From: Tritrichomonas musculus
Taxonomy: Eukaryota > Parabasalia > Tritrichomonadida > Tritrichomonadidae
Assembly (NCBI GenBank): GCA_039105265.1
Contig: JAPFFF010000002.1
Location: forward strand, 7,502,001-7,566,000
Direction: 5' to 3'
DNA length: 64,000 nucleotides
The notes beneath the pieces were generated by a model. The model was not told where the DNA came from, ran no database searches, and was given only the letters and a program-made list of their open reading frames with translations. Positions 49,117 to 60,230 of the stretch are shown piece after piece. The translations under genes and the position numbers were made by a program. Numbering within the stretch: the stretch's first letter is position 1; every line of letters starts with the position of its first letter.

Positions 49117-51342
49117 ATGCATGATAAAAAACTAGATTGGGACTTTAGAAAGTTCGAAGCAGTTATGGAAAAGGAGATATCTAACAGAAAAATGCTTGGA
49201 AACTTATCTTCTACTTCGAAGTATTCAGAACTTGGTATTATGGATCAATTTTTCATTTTTGGAATTTCTCCAATCAAACAAAAACAACCTAGGCCAACGA
49301 TCCTTGCAGCATTTCCTCCATTTATTCAATCTTCCATTCCTGTCGAGAATGTTCTTTCACTTTCAATGCCTAATTGGGATATGTCGAGTTCAAATTCAAA
49401 ACACAAATTTTCAAACATGTTTCCTTTATTTTCAATAGATAAAAATGGCACTCCTTCGTGCGAAAATGGAATTATTGATGAATTTGTTTTCCAATATAAT
49501 GCGGGCGAAACAAAGATGTATGGAGTTTGCGCTCATATACAACCATCAAAAGCTAATAGAAATGCTTCATTACCTTTTTTTGCATCTGATATGACAAAAA
49601 GAACAATCTTTTGCATGTGCCTAATATCAAAATTGCCTATTTTTAATGCACATTTTACTTTTCTTAATTATCTAGCTGGCTTATCTTCTGGAACAGTTCT
49701 TTCTCTCTCAACAAATACCAGTTTAGTCAATTCTTTGGAAAATTCATATGAAAATAATTATGAGAATAATTACAGAGTTGAGCATGAAATGCAAAACGAT
49801 ACTTTGATTGAAGGACTTGACTTATGTGGAGGTTTTGGACAAGATCCTAATATTAATATTCCAGAAGAGTTTCAAGCTAAAATTTTCGAATATTATTCTA
49901 AAACAATGTATTCATCACCATCCAAACTTGCACCAGGCTATAATATCCATTATCCACCACCATCAACACCTACAGCAAAGCTTTTGCTATGGGCAGCTTT
50001 AGATACTTTATTCTCCGTTCTTGCTGTAGATGATATCCTCGAATTGCTTACTGCTCTTATTCTTGATGCTCAAGTATTAATTATTGGGTCATCAATGCAG
50101 GAAGTATCAATGACAGTGTATGGATTATCATCGTTATTAACACCATTCAACTACTGTGGAATTGTAATGCCAATTATACCAAATAATGATGATTATCTTG
50201 ATCTTCTTAGCTCACCAACACCTTATATCTTTGGAATGCCAAATATTCCGAAATTAAAGAAAATGAGCTTTCTCGAATCAACATATATTGTTAATCTTGA
50301 TAAACACAAAGTTCCTCCAGTAAATTTCTTCCCCAAGTATCCAAACTTTGACAATGTGGTTAAAAAGATTAATGAATTAATTACAATGAAAGAAGAAACT
50401 AGGAATAAAACAGAAAACGATCTATTAGAGTTAGGTAAAAATATGAAAGAAAGAAGTAGAAGTGCTATTGTAGGCGTAGATGGAATTACAGGAAATAGAC
50501 AAATTCGAATCAAACCAAATTTCGCTCCAGCGTGCCGACGAAATAACAATACAATTTCCAAACTCGTTCCTACTGAAAAATTGGACTCCATCAACTCATC
50601 TGAAAAAGTTGTAGACACAAACGAAGATAAAAAAGATAACATGAAAGAAAAAGTTCAGGACGATAAAAAAGATGAAAATGAAGAATCACATAATAAAGTT
50701 GAAATAAATGGCAAGATTGAAACAATAGAATCAATTCCCAATTTTTCTGCTATTCAAACTACTTCTATTCGACGTAGTTATACTTTCAACCAAAATGATT
50801 TTCCATCTGACACATCACCAAGCCCACTTTCCCCTCCGGCTCAAATTTCCATTTCCAGCTCATTTGCTCAGAAAGGACCATCAAGTCAACCTTTGTATGA
50901 TTTTCCAGTTTTCAGGAAACCAGTATCAATTGCAAACGATTTCGAAAATGATGTTAATCCTTATAAGTTTCCAACAGATCTCACTAAAAGGATGAATCAT
51001 AAGGTATTACTTAGTAGAGAAACAATAGAAAAAATTATTGATGCTCTTCATGAGCCATTAGATTTCATCTTTTCTGATTTATTAAATTGCTATTTCGTTA
51101 CAAATGCATTGGAAAACATAACAATATTTAATCAAGCTCTCTTTCTTGCATCTGTTAAGCAAGAAGACCTACCATTTTATGAATTCTTACTTGAATCACA
51201 GACTTTCCAAGATTATGTTGAAACGAAACTAAATGAATTCACAGTTTCTAAAGCTAGTGAAACTGGACAAAGAAGAATGTCAACATATGGCCCAAAGACA
51301 AAGAGGAGAATATCAACAATGAAAAAACCATTCAGCTCGTAA
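49117..51342 (+). CDS. DENN-domain protein, probable Rab guanine-nucleotide exchange factor
   Basis: Predicted 741 residues. An upstream DENN-like part covers about 35-190 (FFIFGISP, ILAAFPPF, FCMCLISKLPIFNAHFTFLN). The central DENN follows at about 280-415, with LLWAALDTLFSVLAVDDILE, ALILDAQVLIIGSS and CGIVMPIIPNNDDYLDLLSS, then PYIFGMPN. These are the typical central-DENN strings for Rab binding and GDP release. A disordered Ser/Lys/Glu-rich stretch (about 430-610) separates it from a helical C-terminus that may be the downstream DENN part. A role in vesicle traffic is inferred; the target Rab is unknown. Confidence 0.9.
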   Translation: MHDKKLDWDFRKFEAVMEKEISNRKMLGNLSSTSKYSELGIMDQFFIFGISPIKQKQPRPTILAAFPPFIQSSIPVENVLSLSMPNWDMSSSNSKHKFSNMFPLFSIDKNGTPSCENGIIDEFVFQYNAGETKMYGVCAHIQPSKANRNASLPFFASDMTKRTIFCMCLISKLPIFNAHFTFLNYLAGLSSGTVLSLSTNTSLVNSLENSYENNYENNYRVEHEMQNDTLIEGLDLCGGFGQDPNINIPEEFQAKIFEYYSKTMYSSPSKLAPGYNIHYPPPSTPTAKLLLWAALDTLFSVLAVDDILELLTALILDAQVLIIGSSMQEVSMTVYGLSSLLTPFNYCGIVMPIIPNNDDYLDLLSSPTPYIFGMPNIPKLKKMSFLESTYIVNLDKHKVPPVNFFPKYPNFDNVVKKINELITMKEETRNKTENDLLELGKNMKERSRSAIVGVDGITGNRQIRIKPNFAPACRRNNNTISKLVPTEKLDSINSSEKVVDTNEDKKDNMKEKVQDDKKDENEESHNKVEINGKIETIESIPNFSAIQTTSIRRSYTFNQNDFPSDTSPSPLSPPAQISISSSFAQKGPSSQPLYDFPVFRKPVSIANDFENDVNPYKFPTDLTKRMNHKVLLSRETIEKIIDALHEPLDFIFSDLLNCYFVTNALENITIFNQALFLASVKQEDLPFYEFLLESQTFQDYVETKLNEFTVSKASETGQRRMSTYGPKTKRRISTMKKPFSS

Positions 51343-52081
51343 CTTTCATTATATGATCTATAAATTCATGCACTTTGTTTTAATATCTTAAATTTTTTTT
51401 TATATTGATTATTATGATATCCTTTTCATCGGAATAAAAAATTTTCTGCCCCACTTTTTCAATATATGCCTTATTTTGGATATATGAAAAAAGCACTATT
51501 TTCAATATTTATTTATGCTTTTTTATTCTACTATTGATAATATGAAAAATATATCAATTTCATATTTGGCTATAATTACAAATTTTTTTTTCGAGTCACC
51601 TTCCATCGTGAAAAAATTGAATGAGATTAACCTGGATAATGACCTTTGACGATCATGATTTTAACCATAAAAAATCCGTAATACTTTTGTTTTTGATTAA
51701 AATCATATGAATTTTTTTAATAACCAATATTGCAAATTAATCAATTATTTAATAGTTACATATTAATATTAAAATGTAGATTTTAATTCATTTAAAATGA
51801 ATATTATTTTTTCTTTTATTATTAAGATAAAATTATTTTATCTTATTATCCTTTGAAAAAGTGGAGCAGAAAAATACGATTACCCGCCAAAATGAATTCA
51901 ATGTTTTCAAGTTTTGAATGCAAATATCTTTTTAAATAGAACAGTTTTACAGATAAATAATAGAATATTCTATTAAATATCACAAGAAATATTTTTTTTT
52001 AATTAATTTAACTTTAGAATTTCCATTTTTTTGGAGAACAAAAAATTTTGAATTTTATTTTGGTGGATAATAGCTATATCT
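51343..52081. other. Intergenic region, nothing recognised
   Basis: AT-rich sequence of 739 bp. ACTTTTTCAA occurs near 51454 and a related sequence near 51855 in opposite orientation (GAAAAAGT). No gene seen. Confidence 0.4.
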
Positions 52082-54748
52082 ATGGATATATCTATTCCAC
52101 AACTGGAATCAATTCTTGAATCGTTTGTAAATGAGACCAATAAACAGATATTGGCTGAAAAAGAACAGATTTTAAATCAATGGAAAGAAGATTTAAATAC
52201 ATTATCCATTGCTCTTGAGATAATACAAAAGTCGGAAAATATTAAATTGTTATTGTTTGCCACCATAAAAGTTAAATACAATTTACACAATAATTCTCAA
52301 AATCTCAACGAAAATCATTTTCAAACTATTTGCACTGTTTGCATTGAAAGAATTACTTTAAATAGAACAAGTCAATGTCTTCCACAAAATATAGTCTTAA
52401 TTTTATTTGATATCATTTCTATCACAACTTTTTATTCTCCCCAATTATTTGAAATAATTTCAAATTCAAACCAATTTTCACCCGATGAATTAATATGCTT
52501 TTTTTCTTATCTACTTAATGAAATTTCCACTCAATCACAAAAGGGACTTTTAAGCGGACCTCAAAAAGATCTTGATAATTTTATTAATTCAAATGCTTCA
52601 AAAATTTTGGAACTTCTTCAACAATCTGCGGGCCCAAATATCTCTATTTCTTGGATTTCACTGCATTGCATATTACCATCATTTAATGTTTCTTATGCAA
52701 CTTTAACAGATTTTTTGCCATTTATTGAAATCGCGCTTACAAACGAAGAATACATACCAATAATTCTTGAATATTTGGACACCGCAATCGGAACAAACTT
52801 TTCGGAGGAATATCCTTATTTAAAGGGTTTAATTAAAATTATGATTAATTATGCTATGTCTATTTTTTCAGATCCAACAGATGAAAAGGTATATCAAGCA
52901 TCATTTATATGGGAAAAAATAATAGATGAAAACTTTGAATTTTTTGCAGATCCTGAAGTTGGCCCTGAATTTACCAATTATGTTTTCGAAAACTTTATTC
53001 AGTCTCTTCCTGCATTTCTTCTTTATGATTTAAAAGATGATTTTAAAGAATTTTTCAATTTATTGAAAACATATTCAAATTGTTTAGCATATAGACCAAA
53101 AAACTTACCAACATCGTATTTCACGAACTATATTTCATCATTTCTTGATTTTCTTATCAATCAAATTGATTACGTAACTAATTTGACCATGCCCAGAGAA
53201 GATAGATTATCTCCTAATTGCCTCTTCCTTCCTGAGCTAGACGAATGCCTAATGCTTTTGATGCTCACAGATGAAGAAAATAAAAAATTTTATTCAGATA
53301 AAAATATCCAAAAAAAGTTTTTCCCAGATGAAGATATCTTTAAGAGGTATACTGAATTCAATCAATTCTTATTAAATTATTTCAAAATGAAAATCGAAAA
53401 CATTACAAACGGACTTATTTATATATTTTCCTTTGTACCTAAAGATACTGCCAAGTTTCTTGAGTCAAGGATTGGTTTGAAAATAATTGAGAGCCAATCA
53501 ATTTTTGTTACATCTGTTTATTTTATTTCTCATTACTGCCAGTTTATCCCTGAATTTGAAAAGCAACAAATTAACATCACATTTGCAATTTCCAACTTCG
53601 AATATCCACCAAGATTTGAAGTAAGCAGAGCACTTGCTAAATTGAGTGATAAGTACGCAATTTCTTTCATTGATGATCCAAATTACATTTTAATAATTCA
53701 AAAAATGATAGAAATTTCACCAATCAACACTAATCTAAGCAATCTTTTCATTTCAATATTTAATATATTATATCAATTTGATCTCAAATTTTCAAATTCA
53801 GATCAACAGGAAATGATTCAAACAATTAATGATATCTTTGAGAAAGTTCACACTTTATTTGCCACAAAAATCCCATTTAATGCTCAATTGAATGATATAA
53901 TGAATCTTTCTCAATTTAATCAAATAGTCATTCCAATTATTAAAAATTCAAATAATTTTAATGATATGATGACTCCTTATTATGCTCGCTTGTTTAGTCA
54001 TGTTGAAGAAGTTTTGACAATTTCAACAAATCAACCACCTTTGCTTTTAAACAGTGACCCTGAAATTCAATATGAAATATGCCAACTAGTTGAATCAGCA
54101 CTTGAAAAGCATTGGATTATCAACAAAGAACCTTATTACCATTGGATAGAGCAAATTCTTAATATATGCCCAAATTCAGATCATTTACATATTTTATCCT
54201 TTTTAATTGAATTTTTACCAACACAACCAATAATTGATTTCTTGTCGAAATTGGGCAATTTTTCTGAAGATATGATAAATGAATATGTCAAACTTCTTAT
54301 CGAAATTCTGAAAGTTAATCCACCACTATTACAAAATCTAGTTGTTCCAGATCAAATCTTGTTCCCAATGAAAATTGATAATATTAAAGTTTTCAATAAC
54401 GAATTAAACTTACTTATTTTGTTTATCAAGAGCTCGAATATTTCTGTAGATGATGCAGATAAAATAGCTCAACTTGTTACACAGAAAACATTTTCTAATA
54501 TCTCATTTCAAGATGTTTCAGTTCAGAAATCATATAAAATTTTGTCAATATATTATTCAATTATCTTTCTAAAAATAATTGGTTCTAAGTTTAAAATATT
54601 ACAAAATACATTACATTATATCTTGGAAGCAATTGGCATTCAAAATCAATATGTTGAAAAATTTGCAAATTTTTACATGCAGGATAATCCAAAGAATCTT
54701 GAAATTGGGATTAATGAGTTAATTAAAGCACTTATTGCTAAATATTAA
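52082..54748 (+). CDS. Karyopherin (importin-beta/exportin)-like HEAT protein
   Basis: Predicted 888 residues, all helical. The N-terminal 80 residues (EKEQILNQWKEDLNTLSIAL, then LLLFATIKVKYNL) match the importin-beta N-terminal pattern in which a Gln/Trp helix precedes the paired helix with FAA..LK. Repeated helix pairs continue to the end (for example YPYLKGLIKIMINYAMSIF). The size is in the range of transportin-3/importin-13/exportin-type receptors. A role in Ran-dependent nuclear transport is inferred; no cargo family can be assigned. Alternative: another HEAT scaffold. Confidence 0.7.
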   Translation: MDISIPQLESILESFVNETNKQILAEKEQILNQWKEDLNTLSIALEIIQKSENIKLLLFATIKVKYNLHNNSQNLNENHFQTICTVCIERITLNRTSQCLPQNIVLILFDIISITTFYSPQLFEIISNSNQFSPDELICFFSYLLNEISTQSQKGLLSGPQKDLDNFINSNASKILELLQQSAGPNISISWISLHCILPSFNVSYATLTDFLPFIEIALTNEEYIPIILEYLDTAIGTNFSEEYPYLKGLIKIMINYAMSIFSDPTDEKVYQASFIWEKIIDENFEFFADPEVGPEFTNYVFENFIQSLPAFLLYDLKDDFKEFFNLLKTYSNCLAYRPKNLPTSYFTNYISSFLDFLINQIDYVTNLTMPREDRLSPNCLFLPELDECLMLLMLTDEENKKFYSDKNIQKKFFPDEDIFKRYTEFNQFLLNYFKMKIENITNGLIYIFSFVPKDTAKFLESRIGLKIIESQSIFVTSVYFISHYCQFIPEFEKQQINITFAISNFEYPPRFEVSRALAKLSDKYAISFIDDPNYILIIQKMIEISPINTNLSNLFISIFNILYQFDLKFSNSDQQEMIQTINDIFEKVHTLFATKIPFNAQLNDIMNLSQFNQIVIPIIKNSNNFNDMMTPYYARLFSHVEEVLTISTNQPPLLLNSDPEIQYEICQLVESALEKHWIINKEPYYHWIEQILNICPNSDHLHILSFLIEFLPTQPIIDFLSKLGNFSEDMINEYVKLLIEILKVNPPLLQNLVVPDQILFPMKIDNIKVFNNELNLLILFIKSSNISVDDADKIAQLVTQKTFSNISFQDVSVQKSYKILSIYYSIIFLKIIGSKFKILQNTLHYILEAIGIQNQYVEKFANFYMQDNPKNLEIGINELIKALIAKY

Positions 54749-55036
54749 CTAAGTTTAACACTTATTTGTTATTTTTATTTATTAAAACGGGGATTTTTTT
54801 TAACTATTACTAAGGAATCTCTTAAAACTAAAATGTAGATAATAAAAATCAGACTATAGAGAATCTTAATCTTAATTTTTGTCTCCATAAACAAAGTTAA
54901 TTCTTTGTTAATTCTTTGTTGTTCAATTTCCAATATTTTTTTTTTTTGTTATCAAAGCCTTTTTTTTGTTATTTCAATTGAAAATATTTTGATATTTTAT
55001 ATTCTAATACATTTTTTCAATTTTAAAATCTTGCGG

Positions 55037-55084
<48 letters not shown>
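55037..55084. repeat. 48-bp homopolymeric A tract
   Basis: An uninterrupted run of A, 77 bp upstream of the eL19 start codon. Poly(dA:dT) tracts often keep promoters nucleosome-free, which would fit a ribosomal protein gene; this role is inferred. The exact length may be affected by sequencing error. Confidence 0.85.
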
Positions 55085-55085
<1 letters not shown>

Positions 55086-55160
55086 GAACAAATATATTTT
55101 CAATTTTTTGAGATTTAAATTGTTTACAATTAAGCGGTTATGTTCGACCCTTTTACCTAA

Positions 55161-55700
55161 ATGTCCTCCCTTAAACTCCAAAAACGCCTTGCCGCCTCAG
55201 TCCTTGATTGTGGTGTTGGCCGTGTATGGATGGACGAAACAGAGACATCTACAATTGCAATGGCTAATTCACGTCAGCAGATTCGTAAATTGATCGGAGA
55301 TGGTATTATAGTCCGCCGTCCAGTTGCAATGCATTCAAATGCACGCCACCGAATAAGGCTTCTCGCAAAACGCCAAGGCCGTCACAGAGGCTTCGGAAAA
55401 CGCCGTGGTTGCAAGAATGCACGCCTTAATAACAAATGGCAATGGATTCGCCGTATTCGTGTTTTGAGAAAGACACTCAGGGATTATCGCCAAAAACAAG
55501 AAATTGACCGCCATCTTTATAGAAAATTATATTTGAAAGCTAAGGGTAACGAATTCCGTAACAAGAGAGTCATTATGGAACATATTCAAACACTTAAGGC
55601 CGAAAACGAAAGAGAAAAGACACTCCAAGCACAGATTGAGGCTAGAAGACTTAGAAGCAGAAGAATGAGGGAAAAGAAGCAAGCTGCTAACAATCAATAA
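55161..55700 (+). CDS. RPL19: Large-subunit ribosomal protein eL19
   Basis: Predicted 179 residues, close to the eukaryotic length. The start [20 protein letters not shown] and the segment [20 protein letters not shown], followed by [12 protein letters not shown], are eL19 signatures. The C-terminal half is a long basic helix ending in RMREKKQAA. It is a structural component of the 60S subunit. No intron interrupts it. ACCCTTTTACC lies eight bases before the ATG and could be a core-promoter element of the CCTTT type reported for trichomonads. The stop reads TAAA. Confidence 0.97.
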   Translation: MSSLKLQKRLAASVLDCGVGRVWMDETETSTIAMANSRQQIRKLIGDGIIVRRPVAMHSNARHRIRLLAKRQGRHRGFGKRRGCKNARLNNKWQWIRRIRVLRKTLRDYRQKQEIDRHLYRKLYLKAKGNEFRNKRVIMEHIQTLKAENEREKTLQAQIEARRLRSRRMREKKQAANNQ

Positions 55701-55953
55701 AGTTGAAATATATCTATAATTTATAGTTTTTATTTTTATTTCCCTAATACCTTTATTACACTTTAGCCTCATTTCCAATGACCAATTTTTAAGGAGACAT
55801 CAACTATAATCAAATAAAAGTAACATTATTTAAAAATCTTTTTTCTTATTTTTTTAAACTATTCGTTTATCTAAAGTATGCATTTATAAAGATTAACCAC
55901 TTTTTCAATTTATATAAAGTTAAGACGATAGAGAAAATTGAAAAAATAATTGG

Positions 55954-55966
55954 TCATTATTTTATT
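55954..55966 (+). promoter_or_regulatory. Initiator-like element of the histone deacetylase gene
   Basis: TCATTATTTTATT lies 12 bp before the ATG at 55979 and matches the T. vaginalis initiator consensus TCAYTWYTCATTA at most positions. It predicts a leader of about 20 nt. Confidence 0.6.
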
Positions 55967-55978
55967 TAGATACTTCTA

Positions 55979-57277
55979 ATGGATATTAGTTTTCGTGATA
56001 ATAAAATCGTTTATTTTTATGACGAAGATGTTGGTAATTTTTTTTATGGAGTTAATCATCCAATGAAGCCGCATCGGATACAAATGGCACACAATCTCAT
56101 TGTTTCATATGATTTACATAATAAAATGCGAGTTCTTTCCCCACATCGGGCAACTCCAGCAGAAATGATGCAATTTCACACCGAAGAGTATATCAACTTT
56201 TTACAGATGGCTACACCCGAAAACATTCAAAGTCAACCTGGATTATATGACAAGTTTAACATCAGTGAAGATTCCCCGATATTCGATGGACTGTTTGAAT
56301 TTTGTTCAATATCAGCAGGTGGTTCAATATCAGCTGCTCAAGAGCTAAACTCAGGAAGAGCAAAAATTGCAATTAATTGGGCTGGAGGTCTTCACCATGC
56401 TAAGAAAGCAGAAGCTTCTGGATTTTGCTATGTTGCTGATTGCGTACTAGGTATATTATCCCTTCTTGAAAGATATGATCGTGTTATGTATATTGATATC
56501 GACATTCATCATGGCGATGGCGTTGAAGAAGCATTTTATACAACTGATAGAGTTCTAACGGTTTCATTTCACAAATATGGTGACTTTTTCCCTGGAACTG
56601 GACACATTGACGATATCGGAATTTGCAAAGGAAAACATTACTCAGTCAACATCCCTCTCAAAGATGGAATTGATGATGAATCTTATCGCAGTATCTTCCG
56701 ACCAATTATCCGTGAACTAGTAGAGTGGTATAGACCTCAAGCAATTCTTCTTCAATGCGGTGGTGATTCTTTAACAGGCGATCGTTTAGGATGCTTTAAT
56801 TTGACCATTAAAGGCCATGCTGATTGCGTACAATTTGTAAAGAATTTTAATTTACCACTACTCGTTGTCGGTGGAGGTGGCTATACCGTTCGAAACGTTT
56901 CTCGTTGCTGGACTTATGAGACGGCCATTATTCTTGACCAAAGCGTTAATGATGACTTACCTTATAATGAATATTATAGTTACTATGGTCCAGATTACTC
57001 TCTTCATCTTAACCCTTCTAATATGGAAAATTTGAACACTGAGGAGGATTTACATGAAATTCTTGTTAAGGTAAAAGAGAATATACGCCACCTTCCATGC
57101 GCTCCTAATGTTGCCATCACAGCAAATGATCCTAAAAAGCTTTTAACGGATTCTGATGATAGCGATAATGAAGTGTTTGATGATAGGTTAACAAATAGAT
57201 ATATAACAACTAAGATGAGGCTTATTGATTCTTTAAAGAAAGAAGATATTTACAAGGATGATGAGATGAACGAATAG
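55979..57277 (+). CDS. Class I histone deacetylase (RPD3/HDAC1-like)
   Basis: Predicted 432 residues. The deacetylase core is highly conserved: [20 protein letters not shown] with catalytic H139/H140, [20 protein letters not shown] with zinc ligands D175 and H177, the third ligand D263 in GGDSLTGDR, and catalytic Y302 in GGGGYTVRN. It removes acetyl groups from histone tails such as that of the H4 encoded here. Two unusual substitutions are visible: Ala153 where HDAC1/2 have Asn (FCYVND) and Gly262 where they have Ser or Ala (CGSDS). Neither removes a catalytic ligand. The tail is short and acidic ([12 protein letters not shown]) and could be a phosphorylation site region. Confidence 0.97.
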   Translation: MDISFRDNKIVYFYDEDVGNFFYGVNHPMKPHRIQMAHNLIVSYDLHNKMRVLSPHRATPAEMMQFHTEEYINFLQMATPENIQSQPGLYDKFNISEDSPIFDGLFEFCSISAGGSISAAQELNSGRAKIAINWAGGLHHAKKAEASGFCYVADCVLGILSLLERYDRVMYIDIDIHHGDGVEEAFYTTDRVLTVSFHKYGDFFPGTGHIDDIGICKGKHYSVNIPLKDGIDDESYRSIFRPIIRELVEWYRPQAILLQCGGDSLTGDRLGCFNLTIKGHADCVQFVKNFNLPLLVVGGGGYTVRNVSRCWTYETAIILDQSVNDDLPYNEYYSYYGPDYSLHLNPSNMENLNTEEDLHEILVKVKENIRHLPCAPNVAITANDPKKLLTDSDDSDNEVFDDRLTNRYITTKMRLIDSLKKEDIYKDDEMNE

Positions 57278-57516
57278 AGTTATAATTAGAAAAATAAATG
57301 AAAAATTATTGTTTTTATTAAATAACTATATATGCACATTTATAAAATCAATTTGCATTTCATAATTTTTTATATAATTTAAAATTACTGACCGTTATCA
57401 ATATTTTATGCCATTTATGTGTTAAAACACAATATGAAAAATAAAACAAAACAAATTTATGAGAAAAAAATATTTACATATAAAACAAAATATTATAATA
57501 TATAATGATAATTCTC
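57278..57516. other. Convergent intergenic spacer
   Basis: 239 bp of AT-rich DNA between converging 3' ends. Nothing recognised. Confidence 0.4.
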
Positions 57517-58452
57517 TCATTGAATTGACTCATCGTTAATAATTCCAGCAAGTAAATTATCAATCTCGCCTTCAAGCTCATAATATCGCTGTTTTGACAT
57601 CTTAATAGGAAGAGATTCAAGCGAACACTGCTTTTTCAGTCCTAAAGAATTTGAGTTTCTAGTTGAAGAGCGTGCGCTATGATATGCTGAATTCGAAATT
57701 GACATCATTGGTATTGATAACGAACTTACAGGTGATGAAGATTTAACTTTATCAGTAAGTTTTTTAGATTTTGATTCTGTATTTGAGTTTGAATGTGAAC
57801 TTGGAGGAGATATACTATCAAAATGTGGCCAAAAGCATAATTGGTTTGAATTCTTATTACTTTGCGATGATTGAGAACATATAGGTGAACTATATTGTGA
57901 TGATGAATTATTGGCTACATTTGAAATTGAAGTTGAATTTGTATTAATTGAAACCTCATTCGTTTCATTCTGGTTTTGGGAAGAAGGCGCTAGTATAATG
58001 TTTTTAGGAATCATACCTTGAGGAAAAGCAATATTTAAATAAAATATTGGTTTTTCAGAACAGTTTTCAAGTCCTGCTCTAAAACTATAAATATGATTTG
58101 GGCTAGTGATTTGGGTAGCATTTTCTAAGATCAGTTTTAATAAATCGAGCATCACAATTCCATAACGTCGAAATCCAGATCTAGATGAATTTTCAAGTCG
58201 AAAAGATATACGAATTGGCTTGACTTTTAAACTTCTTGAATTCTTATTGATGGCCTTAATAAGATTACTCGGAAAATTTACTTCTATTTCAATTGAATCA
58301 GTAAATTCGCATTGATTGTTGACTATCTGATATGATTTGGTAATTACAGTTGAGACGCAATTTTTAATTTTGAGGAACATCCTATTTTGACGCGTTGGAA
58401 CATCAACCAAACGAATATTCTGAAGAATTATTTTCCACTTTGTTCTCGACAT
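57517..58452 (-). CDS. Unassigned protein with possible N-terminal C2-like domain
   Basis: Predicted 311 residues. Residues 1-150 are beta-rich (KWKIILQNIRLVDVPTRQNR, MFLKIKNCVSTVI, IRISFRLENSSRSGFRRYGI, FYLNIAFPQG) and have the strand order of NT-C2 (EEIG1/EHBP1-type) domains, which is only a suggestion. Residues 160-280 are disordered, Ser/Asn-rich. A short helical end (RYYELEGEIDNLLAGIINDE) follows. Confidence that it is a real gene is high because of its length and codon pattern; the function is unknown. Confidence 0.65.
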   Translation of the reverse strand: MSRTKWKIILQNIRLVDVPTRQNRMFLKIKNCVSTVITKSYQIVNNQCEFTDSIEIEVNFPSNLIKAINKNSRSLKVKPIRISFRLENSSRSGFRRYGIVMLDLLKLILENATQITSPNHIYSFRAGLENCSEKPIFYLNIAFPQGMIPKNIILAPSSQNQNETNEVSINTNSTSISNVANNSSSQYSSPICSQSSQSNKNSNQLCFWPHFDSISPPSSHSNSNTESKSKKLTDKVKSSSPVSSLSIPMMSISNSAYHSARSSTRNSNSLGLKKQCSLESLPIKMSKQRYYELEGEIDNLLAGIINDESIQ

Positions 58453-59842
58453 TATTTTATATAGATTTTAATTTTTTTTTTTCTGAAAAATCTAAAATTT
58501 TTGTATTAAATTGAATCATATAGGCATCAATTTCATAATTCATTTATCACTTTTTTTAACAAAAAGTTATTCCTGGTGTCATTGAAAAAATCGATTTTTG
58601 GTCATAAAAAATATAGGGTAAATCAATATTAATATAGTTCTTGTTTAAAAACCAATTAAAAAATTTTATTGTAAAATTTTTTTTAAACCAACTACTCAAA
58701 AATCTCATAATTTTGTAAGACTATTTGGTTTTATAACCATTATTGATAATTCAAATTTTTGAGTAACGATTATTTTTTTTTTTTGAATTATTTATTCATT
58801 TACTTTTTCAATTATATGTACGTTAAATAATCAATCAAATTTATCGTTTTATTGTTTTTTATTATTTTAACCGAAACTTTTTTTTTTTTTTTTACTTTCT
58901 TTTAAAGGCATTAATATTAATTATTATTACAATTAAAGAGCTTTTTTATTTTTTTCCTGTAAAAATTGTTCTCTTAAAAAGTTTTCGATTTTTATTTCGT
59001 AATATAAAATATATCTTGAAAATTAAATATTTAATGCCACAATAATTTAATAAAATTACAAACAAAATTATATTTAAATACATACATATACACACCAATA
59101 TTATTTCGAAGTAAGAAATGACTGAATATGAAAAAAAGTTGTCTAAAAAATACTTATTTATAGTGATAATAATGCATTATTATTCATTGACAATTAAAAG
59201 ATTGAATAATTGATCAGTCATTATCAAAAAAAATTTGCCAAGTTCATTTTAGGAGAAGTGCGAGAACTTAAATAACGTATTTTTTATTATTTTAGTATGT
59301 TCATTATCTTTGTATCTTATCAAAAATACTTTAATATTATTTTCATTCTAATATTAATAAACTTCCTAATATTACATTTATTGGTATAAAATGAAATAGA
59401 TTAATTATTCATGAAAAAAACTGAAATTTGTTTAGTTATCTCGATATCTGATAAATAAATTAATATTATTTTTATATATTATATGATTTATTTAATATCA
59501 CATATAATATATATTTTGGTTATAAAGAAAAATAACTTTTTTAAATAATAATATTTTCATTTTATAAAATATTTGTTTTATTTGAGCTTATTTTGAGGGA
59601 TAGATTGAATTTCTAGGGGATAACTATTATTATATATTTATATATATAAATATATTATATCATATTAAAATATAAAAAAATATCGCTCGACAGGCGTAGC
59701 TCTATTTTAACTTTTATAAAACATATTTTTTTTTCTGGGGAAAACGTTATTTTTAAATTTTTGATAATTTTCGGTTCACTTTTTGATAATCTTCGAATGA
59801 CTTTTTAAGAAGTATTAACTTTTTAGGTAATTCAATTTTATT
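58453..59842. other. AT-rich gene-free region
   Basis: 1.39 kb of AT-rich DNA with poly-T runs (58760-58780, 58880-58895). Upstream control sequence of the 58452 gene should be within the first part. No gene or repeat recognised. Confidence 0.5.
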
Positions 59843-59850
59843 TATAGGTA

Positions 59851-60230
59851 GACTCGAACTTGATTGATGAAAAAGTCAAGTTAATTATTCTAAGTCTAAA
59901 AGTGTGTGATTAAAAAATCACTGAAATATACATAAGTCTAAAAAGTCGTGATGAAAAAGTCATCAAAATTTTGATAAGTCTAAAAAGTCGTGATGAAAAA
60001 ATCGTTAAAATTTTGATAAGTCTAAAAAGTTGTAATGAAAAAATCGTTAAAATTTTGATAAGTCTAAAAAGTCGTGATGAAAAAGTCATCAAAATATCCG
60101 AAAGTCTAAAAAGTATATCTCAAAAAGTCATTTTTATTTTCTCAAAGTCTAAAATCGTTGTGATGAAAAAGTCACATTATTATATCTATGTCTCGAACTT
60201 TTTTGATGAAAAAGTCTTTGAAATATATTA
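59851..60230. repeat. Nine degenerate 42-43-bp tandem repeats (foldback left arm)
   Basis: Units begin at 59851, 59894, 59936, 59978, 60020, 60062, 60104, 60147 and 60190. The consensus starts GTCTAAAAAGTCGTGATGAA and ends TTTTGATAA. Units 3-6 are the most alike. Short open frames with 14-residue repeats here are by-products of the 42-bp period. Confidence 0.9.

Noticed and set aside
59851-60230. 42-bp repeats as a CRISPR-like array
   Set aside because: The repeats are contiguous without unique spacers and recur in inverted form as element arms.
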